Below are positions 16,241-24,025 of a DNA stretch of 64,000 nt, piece after piece (positions within the stretch are counted from its first letter, which is position 1; the number at the start of each line of letters is the position of its first letter). The DNA comes from UBA8337 sp937907245 (GTDB taxonomy: Bacteria > Pseudomonadota > Alphaproteobacteria > RS24): assembly GCA_965219485.1 (NCBI GenBank), contig OZ244774.1, positions 1,364,001-1,428,000 on the forward strand, in the 5' to 3' direction. Made by a program: the position numbers and the translations under genes. Under the pieces are notes generated by a model that had not been told where the DNA came from, ran no database searches, and saw only the letters and a program-made list of their open reading frames with translations.

Positions 16241-17405
16241 TTTGTGCCTCCATTTTGGCTGTTTCGAAGGCCCAATCGAGCCACGGAGTTAGGTTTGCGA
16301 GGTCGGATGCTTCCACCGTCGCGCCGGCCCAAATTCGCAAGCCCGCAGGGGCATCGCGATAGGCGCCGATGTCATAGGCCACGGCTTCTGTATCCAGAAG
16401 GCTGGCGATTTTTTTGGCCAAAGCGCTTTGTGCTTCTGGCGCCATGGCCACCACTTCGGCATCGACGATTTGCAAGCAGACCGACGTGGTCGACTGATTG
16501 GCTTCGTCTTGGCATAGGTTGGCCACCCAATCGGTTTTGGCTACCCAGTCGTTCAAGGCTTTATTATTGTCGGCCACCCGACCCAGAAGGCCAGATAGGC
16601 TGCCGATGCTTTCGGCCCATTTTAGGGTGTCGAGATAATCTTCCACGGCCAACATGGACGGCGTGTTGATGGTCTCGCCTTTGAAGATACCCTCAATAAG
16701 CTTGCCGCCTTTGGTCAGGCGGAACACTTTGGGCAGCGGCCAAGCGGGGGTGTAGCTTTCGAGGCGAGCGACGGCGCGCGGGCTTAAAATTAGCATGCCG
16801 TGGGCGGCTTCCCCGCCCAGCACTTTTTGCCAGCTATAGGTGGTGACATCCAACTTATCCCAAGCCAAATCCATGGCGAAGGCGGCGGAGGTGGCATCGC
16901 ACAGCGTTAGGCCTTCGCGGGTATCGCTAATCCAGTCGCCGTTTGGCACCCGAACGCCGGCCGTGGTGCCGTTCCAAGTGAAGGCCACATCGCGAGAGAA
17001 ATCGACGGCGCTTAAATCAGGCAGATGGCCGTAGTCGGCTTCCATGATGCGCACATCGTCGAGCTTTAATTGTTTCACCACATCGGTGACCCAACCAGAG
17101 CCGAAGCTTTCCCAAGCCAGAATATCGAGGCCACGTTGGCCGAGCATAGACCACATGGCCATTTCATAGGCGCCAGTGTCGGAGGCGGGTACGATGCCGA
17201 TGTGATAGTCATCTGGCACGCCCAAAACCGCACGCGTGCGGTCGATGGCTTCGGCCAGTTTCGCCTTGCCCGGTTTCGAGCGATGCGACCGGCCAAGCAC
17301 CGCGTCATTTAAAGCTTGTAAGGAAAACCCTGGGCGTTTTGCACATGGCCCAGAAGAAAAATTAGGGTTTGCCGGACGCATGTCCGGTTTCGTCAAAGTT
17401 GTCAT
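16233..17405 (-). CDS. serC: Phosphoserine aminotransferase
   Basis: A 390-residue PLP enzyme that transaminates 3-phosphohydroxypyruvate to phosphoserine. It is the alphaproteobacterial type, starting RPANPNFSSGPCAKRPGF, with the PLP lysine in YSWQKVLGGEAAHG. It is first in the serC-serA operon. The mRNA has a strong promoter (17460-17488) and a compact structured leader that carries the ribosome-binding site in a loop. Confidence 0.96.
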   Translation of the reverse strand: MTTLTKPDMRPANPNFSSGPCAKRPGFSLQALNDAVLGRSHRSKPGKAKLAEAIDRTRAVLGVPDDYHIGIVPASDTGAYEMAMWSMLGQRGLDILAWESFGSGWVTDVVKQLKLDDVRIMEADYGHLPDLSAVDFSRDVAFTWNGTTAGVRVPNGDWISDTREGLTLCDATSAAFAMDLAWDKLDVTTYSWQKVLGGEAAHGMLILSPRAVARLESYTPAWPLPKVFRLTKGGKLIEGIFKGETINTPSMLAVEDYLDTLKWAESIGSLSGLLGRVADNNKALNDWVAKTDWVANLCQDEANQSTTSVCLQIVDAEVVAMAPEAQSALAKKIASLLDTEAVAYDIGAYRDAPAGLRIWAGATVEASDLANLTPWLDWAFETAKMEAQNA

Positions 17406-17453
17406 ATCGCAACCCTTTCAGATCGTTGCCTCTCGTTGGGGAGAGGTGTCCCA
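17406..17453 (-). ncRNA. serC leader RNA
   Basis: Between the predicted transcription start (about 17453) and the serC ATG the RNA forms two small hairpins. One is CTCTC/GAGAG with loop CCCAAC (17430-17445). The other is GCAAC/GTTGC (17409-17413 with 17425-17429), whose loop contains the purine-rich AAAGG serving as ribosome-binding site. Position, size and sequence match the known alphaproteobacterial serC motif as I recall it. Its ligand is not established; translational control of serine synthesis is likely. Confidence 0.65.
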
Positions 17454-17459
17454 CTTACC

Positions 17460-17488
17460 GATATAGGCGGGATGATGAGAGTCGTCAA
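17460..17488 (-). promoter_or_regulatory. Sigma-70 promoter of serC-serA
   Basis: On the minus strand TTGACG (17483-17488) is followed after exactly 17 nt by TATATC (17460-17465), placing the transcript start about 48 nt before the serC ATG, at the head of the leader RNA. Confidence 0.7.
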
Positions 17489-17691
17489 CTTTGGAACGAG
17501 TTTCTTTTGGGGGGAATTTTGCTCGACTTTGCGTAAAAATCGGCTTGTGGGTGTTAGGGGCTTTCTTAAAGCGGGTTTGCCGCGAACGCTTTTAATGGCG
17601 CTTTGCGGCCAACTCACCTAGAGTTTATTCAACGATCCTGGGCCAACAAGGTCGCCTTATTTAACTCTTACCCCCAACCTAATCGCACAAT

Positions 17692-17717
17692 CCGACACCT
17701 GTTTTCACAGGTGTCGG
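17692..17717 (-). terminator. Decayed terminator hairpin, copy A
   Basis: An 11-bp perfect stem (17692-17702 with 17707-17717) equals the copy-B terminator at 18165-18195 but is followed by ATTGTGC instead of a T run, so termination would be weak. Confidence 0.4.
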
Positions 17718-17823
17718 GGCGCACTAAGACCAACCAAGAGAGTGGCCACGACGTATTCAGTCGGAACCTTATTCCGTCGCCACCCCGACAAAGTGGAGTG
17801 AACGGATTTTCGCAGCAATTTAT

Positions 17824-17854
17824 AAAAAAAGGCTTAACGCGAAAACGTTAAGCC
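17824..17854 (-). terminator. Intrinsic terminator, copy A
   Basis: On the minus strand GGCTTAACG and CGTTAAGCC form a perfect 9-bp stem around a 6-nt loop, followed by seven T residues. It would end an RNA begun around 17945-18000, preceded by a conserved small hairpin CGCAA..TTGCG. Confidence 0.75.
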
Positions 17855-18164
17855 ACATACGCAATACAAGTTGCGGCTCTGGGTAGGGGATAGTGGCCCC
17901 AACAACGCACCATTCGTACGCTGAAGGCCGGACACTAGCAGAAGTTTTTTTGGAAATAAAGGGGCAGATATAGCAATTTCTCAACGGGCAAAACTGGCTT
18001 GCGGAGAGGTGGCGAAAACGGCTTTGCGGGTGCTGGGGGCTTCACGGTGTGAGGTTTGCGCGCGTGCTTCTTAACGGCAGTTTGCGTTTTCCTCACCTAG
18101 GGCCTATTCGGCGGGCTCCGGCCTGGAGTTCGCCTTATTCAACCCTTACCCCCAACTCAAACGC

Positions 18165-18195
18165 AAAAACCGACACCCGCTTTCGCAGGTGTCGG
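18165..18195 (-). terminator. Intrinsic terminator 2, copy B
   Basis: An 11-bp GC-rich stem (one G-T wobble) closes a GAAA tetraloop and is followed by TTTTT on the minus strand. It is a textbook Rho-independent terminator for an RNA of roughly 80-130 nt starting after the first terminator of the unit. Confidence 0.8.
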
Positions 18196-18300
18196 GGTGC
18201 ACTAAGCCAGTCCAAAGAATGGCTACGACGTATTCAGTCGAAACCTTATTCCGCCGTCACCCCGACAAAGCGGAGTGAACGGATTTTTGCAGCAATTTAT

Positions 18301-18332
18301 AAAAAAAGGCCTAACGCCGAAAGCGTTAAGCC
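18301..18332 (-). terminator. Intrinsic terminator 1, copy B
   Basis: The stem 18308-18317 with 18323-18332 (one wobble) and the run of seven T residues on the minus strand form a terminator. It lies 115 nt after the stop of the FRG-TPR gene and may serve it, or may end a small RNA starting in between. Confidence 0.75.
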
Positions 18333-18446
18333 ACATACGCAATACAAATTGCGGCTTTGGAACAGAGGCTAGTGACCCCAGCAACGCACCATTCGCGCGT
18401 TGATAAGAAAAGGCTAGCAGATGTGTGGGGGGAAAGGAAGGGGTGG

Positions 18447-20060
18447 TTATTTTTCTAGAGTGGCTTTAGCTACCTCGATGCAACGATTATTGAAATCGAC
18501 AACAGGCTGATTATCTTTTTCGCGCTCTAAGTCTTGTTTTAGTTCGTCGATAAATTTCTTCTTCTCATGTTTTGGTTCATTAGGGAGCTTTGTTTTCATC
18601 GCTTGAAAATCTGTTTCAGCTAAGGCAGCTTCACCACGTCTGATAAACAGAACACCTCTAGAATGAAGGTTATAGATGTTCGCTTCTAATTCGATTGAAC
18701 GATTCAAATCGGCAAGTGCATCCTCCAGTTGTCCAAGATGACCCTTGACACTGCCTCGCCCGTTAAGCGCGGCGGCATGGTCAGGTTGAAGCTCGATAGC
18801 TCTGTCGTAGTCAGATATCGCGCCAGGTAAATCACCCAAGGCAGATTTGACAGTGCCTCGGTTGCTAAATGCGTCGGCATAGTCAGGTTGAAGCTCGATA
18901 GCTCTGTCGTAGTCAGATATCGCGCCAGGTAAATCACCCAAGTCAGATTTGACATTGCCTCGGTTGTTAAATGCGGCGGCATTGTTAGGTTGAAGTTCGA
19001 TAGCTCTGTCGTAGTCAGATATCGCGCCAGATAAATCACCCAAGGCAGATTTGACATTCCCTCGACCGACAAATGCGTTGGCATGGTCAGGTTGAAGTTC
19101 GATAGCTCTGGCGTAGTCAGATATCGCGCCAGGTAAATCACCCAAGCCAAATTTGACATTGCCTCGGTTGTTGAGCGCTTCGAAAAATTCAGGCTGGAGT
19201 AATATCGCTTTGTCTAGGAGAATAAGAGCAGCCTTGGGATCATTCGCAGAAAGCTCTTCATTTGCTCGATAAAAACAAGCTATCGCATCATCGTATAGAA
19301 CATCTGAAGAGCTGCTGCTGGCAAAGCCGCTTAAATCGATGTAGAGGCTTTTCGTGCTAATTCCATAGCTATCGGATAACTCTTTTATCAACTCATCCTT
19401 GTCATCATGAGAAATTGACACAGATGCAATTTCTTTTTCGTGTGAACCTAAATTCAAAACAAACGCAGACGATTGACTGATAATACGGCGTTCCGCCGAA
19501 CCATGCATGATGGGCTTCCATTCCAGCGTTTTTCCGTCTCTCAATATTTTATCAATTTTAAGTGTGTCCACTGCCTTGCCTATCCCACTTCGGGGAAGAC
19601 AAAAAACTTTACCGTTCTTATCTGTTTCCCTTTCCTCTTTGTTCATTTTGCGGCAAGCAAAATATAGCGCAACAAGCGGATTTTCAGTGAAATCCAGCAA
19701 GACGGTGGCTGCATCGAAGTGTTGAAGCTCGGTTAACAAGTCCAAATCGGATAAATCACGCCCATCCTTCCGCCCCAAACCCAACTTACGAGCCTCCTCA
19801 AGTAAAGATATTTGAGACGCTATAATACTTTCAAGAGGCACATTTACTTTAGCCAATGGGGCGTTGGGATTCACGCTGTAAGCAATGCTGTGAGCAATGC
19901 GCCGTTCGGCAGAACTTTCAAGTGTCCAATCTTCATCGGAATGCCCACGAAAAAGATACTCGCCAGAGACGGTTATTTTTCTGATTTCTCTCAAATATTT
20001 TCCAACTAGAGACACCGATTCTTCGTCTGGCGCGTTTTCAGCTTCCATCATTTCCTCCAC
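18447..20060 (-). CDS. FRG domain protein with TPR repeats
   Basis: A 537-residue protein in two parts. Residues about 30-205 form an FRG domain (YLFRGHSDEDWTLESSAERR, then LLTELQHFDAATVLLDFTENPLVALYFACR), a fold of unknown biochemistry often met in phage-defence contexts. Residues about 259-490 hold six to seven TPR units of 34 residues (typical: RGNVKSALGDLPGAISDYDRAIELQPD). Four central units are nearly identical also at DNA level (102-bp period, about 18770-19180), pointing to recent expansion. No signal peptide. It is divergent from a restriction-modification pair. A defence role is plausible but inferred. Confidence 0.8.
   Translation of the reverse strand: MEEMMEAENAPDEESVSLVGKYLREIRKITVSGEYLFRGHSDEDWTLESSAERRIAHSIAYSVNPNAPLAKVNVPLESIIASQISLLEEARKLGLGRKDGRDLSDLDLLTELQHFDAATVLLDFTENPLVALYFACRKMNKEERETDKNGKVFCLPRSGIGKAVDTLKIDKILRDGKTLEWKPIMHGSAERRIISQSSAFVLNLGSHEKEIASVSISHDDKDELIKELSDSYGISTKSLYIDLSGFASSSSSDVLYDDAIACFYRANEELSANDPKAALILLDKAILLQPEFFEALNNRGNVKFGLGDLPGAISDYARAIELQPDHANAFVGRGNVKSALGDLSGAISDYDRAIELQPNNAAAFNNRGNVKSDLGDLPGAISDYDRAIELQPDYADAFSNRGTVKSALGDLPGAISDYDRAIELQPDHAAALNGRGSVKGHLGQLEDALADLNRSIELEANIYNLHSRGVLFIRRGEAALAETDFQAMKTKLPNEPKHEKKKFIDELKQDLEREKDNQPVVDFNNRCIEVAKATLEK
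18770..19180 (-). repeat. 102-bp intragenic tandem repeats (TPR units)
   Basis: Four consecutive units encoding 34-residue TPR motifs share long identical blocks, for example GATAGCTCTGTCGTAGTCAG, repeated at 102-bp spacing. Such identity in neighbouring TPR units suggests recent slippage or recombination and possible copy-number variation between strains. Confidence 0.8.
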
Positions 20061-20316
20061 ATAAAGTAGCGAGGGCTATACAAAAGCAACAGACAAACCA
20101 AAGGCGACAAACCGCTTAACGCGTTGTTTTTATTTCGACTTCAAGACTAGGAAGAAGTCATCTCGTTTGCAACAGGCAATCGGGATTGAATCACGCGCGC
20201 GGCCAGCAGCAATCATATCCATTCCAAAAATATACAACCCTAGGTTGCTTGCTGCTCCATGCGAATTCCGGCACGACTGAATACACCTACTAATAAAATC
20301 TAAAAACGGGGTGAAA
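20061..20316. other. Divergent spacer between FRG-TPR gene and methyltransferase
   Basis: No complete gene is visible. On the minus strand a frame ending at 20130 reads protein-like at its end (GLYIFGMDMIAAGRARDSIP, then CCKRDDFFLVLKSK), but its upstream half is only the shadow of the methyltransferase. It may be a short gene starting at the internal ATG or a remnant. The promoters of both flanking genes should lie here; no clear consensus boxes were identified. Confidence 0.35.
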
Positions 20317-21165
20317 ATGGCGCGCATTAAAAAACCGAAAAAACAGCCAGCTGTTACTTTTATTGATTTATTCGCAGGCATTGGCGGGTTCCATATCGCG
20401 CTTTCCAACCTCGGCGCAAAATGCGTTATGGCTTGCGAAATAGACGAGTCCGCAAGAGGCATTTACAAGCTCAATCACAATCCAGAAATGATGCATGAAG
20501 ACATCACAACCTTGGAGCTGGATGCGATACCCGACCACGATGTATTATGTGCCGGCTTTCCGTGCCAGCCGTTTAGCCAGGGCGGCTTTAAGCGCGGGTT
20601 CCAAGACACGCGCGGGACGTTGTTTTTTAATATTCATCAAATTCTCAAACATAAAAAACCTAAAGCGTTTTTCTTGGAGAATGTGCGCCACATTAAAAAT
20701 CACGATGACGGCAACACGATGAAGACAATCGAAAGCTGCATTACCGACCTTGCCTATTCCTTTCATAGCTTCATTGTGCGCGCCAGCGACCATGGGTTAC
20801 CGCAGCATCGCCCACGCTGCTTTATGGTTGGCTTTGCCAACGGCCAAGGTTTCTCGCCCCCTAAAAAGCGCGAGCTTGAAAAAACAATGAGCGATATTTT
20901 AGGCGGAGACTGCCCTAGAGACATCGGCTTCACGCTTCGAGTTGGCGGGCGCCATTCGCCTATCAATGGGCGGCATAATTGGGATGGCTACATTGTCGAT
21001 GGAGACGCTAGGCGACTTTCGACAAAAGAAGCCGCCGCGATGCAGGGCTTTCCGGCAGATTTCATTTTTCCCAACTCTCATCGGGAAGCCATGAAACAAC
21101 TAGGTAATTCAGTGGCCATACCGGCCATTCAAGATTACGCAGAACAAATATTGACTTCGCTATGA
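20317..21165 (+). CDS. DNA (cytosine-5) methyltransferase
   Basis: A 282-residue m5C methyltransferase with motifs in canonical order: I TFIDLFAGIGGFHIAL (14-29), IV GFPCQPFS with catalytic Cys83, VI ENV (121-123), VIII QHRPRCFMVGF (163-173), a target-recognition region around RVGGRHSPI..RHNWDGY, and X GNSVAIPAI near the C-terminus. It protects host DNA from the adjoining endonuclease; the target site cannot be read from sequence. The start is the ATG at 20317 with GGGGTG upstream; a GTG two codons earlier is the alternative. Its stop overlaps the next start as ATGA. Confidence 0.92.
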   Translation: MARIKKPKKQPAVTFIDLFAGIGGFHIALSNLGAKCVMACEIDESARGIYKLNHNPEMMHEDITTLELDAIPDHDVLCAGFPCQPFSQGGFKRGFQDTRGTLFFNIHQILKHKKPKAFFLENVRHIKNHDDGNTMKTIESCITDLAYSFHSFIVRASDHGLPQHRPRCFMVGFANGQGFSPPKKRELEKTMSDILGGDCPRDIGFTLRVGGRHSPINGRHNWDGYIVDGDARRLSTKEAAAMQGFPADFIFPNSHREAMKQLGNSVAIPAIQDYAEQILTSL

Positions 21166-21758
21166 CTAATTTGACAGAAATTGGACTTCTTCCCTCTCGG
21201 GCATCCAGAACATCTAAAATCTTCGAAGAAAAGTATAGCGATATTTTGACCCGCCCGATGACCACCCCAAGCACCTTCATAAAACAGGCTTGGGGTGAGT
21301 ATATGCAAGGCGCCTCATCGCTCAACGGAAGCGTCTTTGAAACACTTGTTTCTTGTTTGCTATTTCGAAACCTAATAACCCCTATTTTTGTGCAAACTGA
21401 AATCACTTTCATTCCAAATATAATTTTCGACTTAGTGCTGTATTCTGAAGAGTGTGGCCCAATCATTCTTTCCGTAAAAACGAGCTTGCGCGAACGCTAC
21501 AAGCAAGCTGACTTGGAAGGAATGATGCTCCGACATGTCCACCGACACGCCCTGAGCTATTTGATAACTGCCGATGAAAAAGAAGCGATTAAAGTGAATA
21601 AAAAAATAGACCAAGGTTCAGTGCTAGGTATCGACAAAGTGATCTATGCCTTCGGGAAGGATATGGACACCCTGATTGATTCCTTAACCAACTTTGAATA
21701 CAAAATCCCACAAAAAGTCGACGTATTAACCGCGCAACGGGTTGTCACACAAACTTAA
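21162..21758 (+). CDS. Putative type II restriction endonuclease
   Basis: A 198-residue protein overlapping the methyltransferase by 4 nt. A PD-(D/E)XK-like core is visible: Asp in NIIFDLVLY, then ILSVKTSLRERYKQADLEG, where the Lys of SVK would be catalytic. Size and coupling to an m5C methyltransferase fit a type II restriction enzyme. No close family was recognised, so the assignment rests on context and this motif. It converges on thiD 17 nt later. Confidence 0.7.
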   Translation: MTNLTEIGLLPSRASRTSKIFEEKYSDILTRPMTTPSTFIKQAWGEYMQGASSLNGSVFETLVSCLLFRNLITPIFVQTEITFIPNIIFDLVLYSEECGPIILSVKTSLRERYKQADLEGMMLRHVHRHALSYLITADEKEAIKVNKKIDQGSVLGIDKVIYAFGKDMDTLIDSLTNFEYKIPQKVDVLTAQRVVTQT

Positions 21759-21775
21759 TAACCGCAAACGAAATC

Positions 21776-22630
21776 CTAAACCCCATGCCAAACCGGCCCA
21801 TTGCCTTGGCCGATGTCTGGCGCGGCTTTTATGGCTCGGTGGACGTAAGTTACCGCCGCTTCCGTGGCGGCTAAAAGCGTGGCGTCTGGCGGGTGGCCTT
21901 TTGTGTCCACCTCGGCGCCCTCGGCTGCCATCGCCCTGGCCAATTGACCCGATAGCGCGCTGGCCAAGGTGCAGCCCGTGCCATGCGTGTTTGTCGTCTC
22001 TATGCGGGCTTGCTCGAACACATGCATGCCTGATTGCAAAGCCAATAAATCGGTTACCGAATGGCCCGACGCACTAGAATGGCCGCCCTTGATGAGGGCT
22101 GCATGCGCGCCGCCCTGCATTAATTTGTCGGCAGCGCGTTTCATGTCGTCTAGCGTGTCTGTGTCGCGCCCTACCAGCAGGCTGGCTTCGGGCAAATTAG
22201 GCGTCACGATAAGCGCATGGCGCACCAGCAGCGAGGCCAGAGCCGCAATCGCGTCTTCGGCCAGCAGCGGGTCGCCCGAGGTGGCCACCATGACGGGGTC
22301 GACAATCATCGGTAATTTGGGCGCCAACCGATCGCGCGCCTCGGCCACCGCCTCGATGGTGGCGCGGGTGGCCAACATGCCGGTTTTCATAATATCGGCG
22401 CCTATGTCTGACAAAATGGAGGTCATTTGGCTGACCACGAAAGCCGGCGGCACGTCGAATATGTCTTGCACGCCTTGGGTGTTTTGCGCGGTTAGGGCCG
22501 AAATGGCGGTGGTGGCATAAGCGCCTTGCGCCATAATGGCCTTGAGGTCGGCCTGTATGCCAGCCCCGCCGCCGCTGTCGGAGCCCGCCACGACCATAAC
22601 TTTACCCGGTACAATTTTAGCTTCGCTCAC
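21776..22630 (-). CDS. thiD: Hydroxymethylpyrimidine (phosphate) kinase
   Basis: ThiD phosphorylates HMP and HMP-P for thiamine synthesis. The 284-residue protein has the ribokinase-fold N-terminus VMVVAGSDSGGGAGIQADLKA, the segment TAQNTQGVQ, the GTP/Mg-related VDPVMVATSG, and the anion-hole motif NTHGTGCTLASALS with the catalytic Asp position replaced by the usual Cys of this family. Its ATG overlaps the glmM stop (ATGA), so it is the last gene of ftsH-folP-glmM-thiD. Confidence 0.93.
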   Translation of the reverse strand: MSEAKIVPGKVMVVAGSDSGGGAGIQADLKAIMAQGAYATTAISALTAQNTQGVQDIFDVPPAFVVSQMTSILSDIGADIMKTGMLATRATIEAVAEARDRLAPKLPMIVDPVMVATSGDPLLAEDAIAALASLLVRHALIVTPNLPEASLLVGRDTDTLDDMKRAADKLMQGGAHAALIKGGHSSASGHSVTDLLALQSGMHVFEQARIETTNTHGTGCTLASALSGQLARAMAAEGAEVDTKGHPPDATLLAATEAAVTYVHRAIKAAPDIGQGNGPVWHGV

Positions 22631-23970
22631 GCAGCAACCGTTTGAATGGTGTCGACAATCTCAGAGACCAGCTGCTGCACCAAGGCCGCGTCATCGCCCT
22701 CAGCCATGACGCGGATAAGCGGCTCCGTGCCACTTTTGCGGATGAGCAAACGCCCCTGATTGCCAAGCTTCACCTCGCAAGCCGCGATAATGGCCTTCAC
22801 ATCTTCATGCTCTAGCGGCGCGCCAGAGCTGAAACGCACATTCTCTAGAATTTGCGGCACCGGCGTGAACACGCGGCATAAATCGGACACCGGCTTGTCG
22901 GTTTTCTTCATCACCGCCAAAACTTGAAGCGCCGCGATAAGACCATCGCCCGTGGTTGAGAAATCTGACATGACCATATGGCCCGATTGCTCGCCGCCAA
23001 GGTTAAACCCATGTTTGCGCATATGCTCCACCACATAACGGTCGCCCACTTGCGTGCGCGCCATGGTGAGGCCGTTGTCTTGCAAATGCCGCTCTAGCCC
23101 GAGGTTCGACATGACCGTGGCCACAATGCCAGGGGCGGAAAGTAACTCGCGCGCCTGCCAATCGCGCGCCACCAAACCCATAATTTGGTCGCCGTCAATT
23201 ATCGTGCCGTTCTCGTCGCAAATAATCAGGCGGTCGGCATCGCCATCTAGCGCGATGCCGATATCGGCGCGGGTTTCGCGCACACGCTCGGCCAATGCAG
23301 CCGTATCGGTGGAGCCGCAGCCTTTGTTAATGTTCACGCCATTGGGCGAAACGCCCATGGAAATAACTTCCGCGCCCAGCTCCCAAAGGGCCGTGGGCGC
23401 CACTTTATAGGCCGCCCCATTGGCGCAATCGATAACCAGCTTGATGCCCTCTAGCCTTAAATCTTTCGGGAAGGTGCGCTTGGCAAACTCAATGTAGCGC
23501 GCCTGACTATCGTCGATGCGCTTGGCCCGGCCCAGCTCGGCAGATGGCACGAGGTCATCGGCTGGCGTGTCCATCAATTGTTCGATTTTTTGCTCAATTT
23601 CATCCGATAATTTGAAACCGTCGGGGCCGAAAAGTTTAATGCCATTATCTTCAAACGCATTGTGCGAGGCGGAAATCATCACGCCTAAATCAGCGCGCAA
23701 AGAGCGCGCCAGAAAAGCAACCGCCGGCGTGGGAATGGGCCCAAACAAAAACACATCCATGCCCATAGAGGTAAAACCAGCCACCAAGGCAGGCTCAATC
23801 ATATAGCCAGAAAGGCGCGTATCTTTGCCGATAACTACGCGATGGCGATGCTCGCCACGGCGGAAATATTGCCCGGCCGCCATGCCTAAACGCAACGCGG
23901 TTTCTGCGTTCATCATTTCGCCGTTTACACGACCTCGAATGCCGTCAGTTCCAAAGTATTTTTTGCTCAT
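22627..23970 (-). CDS. glmM: Phosphoglucosamine mutase
   Basis: GlmM converts glucosamine-6-P to glucosamine-1-P for UDP-GlcNAc and cell-wall synthesis. The 447 residues show GTDGIRGRVN, the active Ser102 in MISASHNAFEDNG, the Mg-binding DGDADR and the phosphate-binding RKSGTEPLIRVMAEG. It follows folP by 55 nt, an order also seen, as a fragment, next to sul2 on resistance plasmids. Confidence 0.96.
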   Translation of the reverse strand: MSKKYFGTDGIRGRVNGEMMNAETALRLGMAAGQYFRRGEHRHRVVIGKDTRLSGYMIEPALVAGFTSMGMDVFLFGPIPTPAVAFLARSLRADLGVMISASHNAFEDNGIKLFGPDGFKLSDEIEQKIEQLMDTPADDLVPSAELGRAKRIDDSQARYIEFAKRTFPKDLRLEGIKLVIDCANGAAYKVAPTALWELGAEVISMGVSPNGVNINKGCGSTDTAALAERVRETRADIGIALDGDADRLIICDENGTIIDGDQIMGLVARDWQARELLSAPGIVATVMSNLGLERHLQDNGLTMARTQVGDRYVVEHMRKHGFNLGGEQSGHMVMSDFSTTGDGLIAALQVLAVMKKTDKPVSDLCRVFTPVPQILENVRFSSGAPLEHEDVKAIIAACEVKLGNQGRLLIRKSGTEPLIRVMAEGDDAALVQQLVSEIVDTIQTVAA

Positions 23971-24025
23971 GTCCGTTTATCGCCAATTTCGCCAGCGCAC
24001 CCAAATCACATGCTGTTGCAATATG

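Larger units (their letters stand above)
17531..17945 (-). repeat. Tandem non-coding unit, copy A
   Basis: First of two diverged direct copies with a period of 477 bp (partner about 18011-18420). The copies keep the same hairpins but share no conserved reading frame, so the unit is probably non-coding and functional as RNA. Read on the minus strand, copy A has a perfect terminator (17824-17854), about 100 nt of structured RNA, and a second hairpin (17692-17717, 11 bp) whose T tract has decayed. Plus-strand frames over A and B lie in different frames and are rejected. Confidence 0.65.
18011..18420 (-). repeat. Tandem non-coding unit, copy B
   Basis: Second copy of the 477-bp-period unit, directly downstream of the FRG-TPR gene. 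Both terminator hairpins are intact here (18301-18332 and 18165-18195). A hairpin between them reads AGCCA/TGGCT in B and GGCCA/TGGTC in A: the outer pair changes from A-T to G-C on both sides, which supports a conserved RNA fold. The motif GAATAAGGT occurs in this unit and also just before the 6S RNA, possibly a shared promoter element. Confidence 0.65.

Noticed and set aside
17603..18372. Plus-strand frames inside both tandem units
   Set aside because: The frames in copies A and B are in different phases relative to the aligned DNA, so no protein is conserved; hairpins and terminators are.
17531..18420. tmRNA, RNase P RNA or 6S RNA as identity of the tandem units
   Set aside because: No tRNA-like end, no RNase P core motifs, and the 6S RNA is clearly at 38548-38694.
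18704..19159. Repetitive 151-codon minus-strand frame
   Set aside because: An out-of-frame shadow of the TPR repeats.
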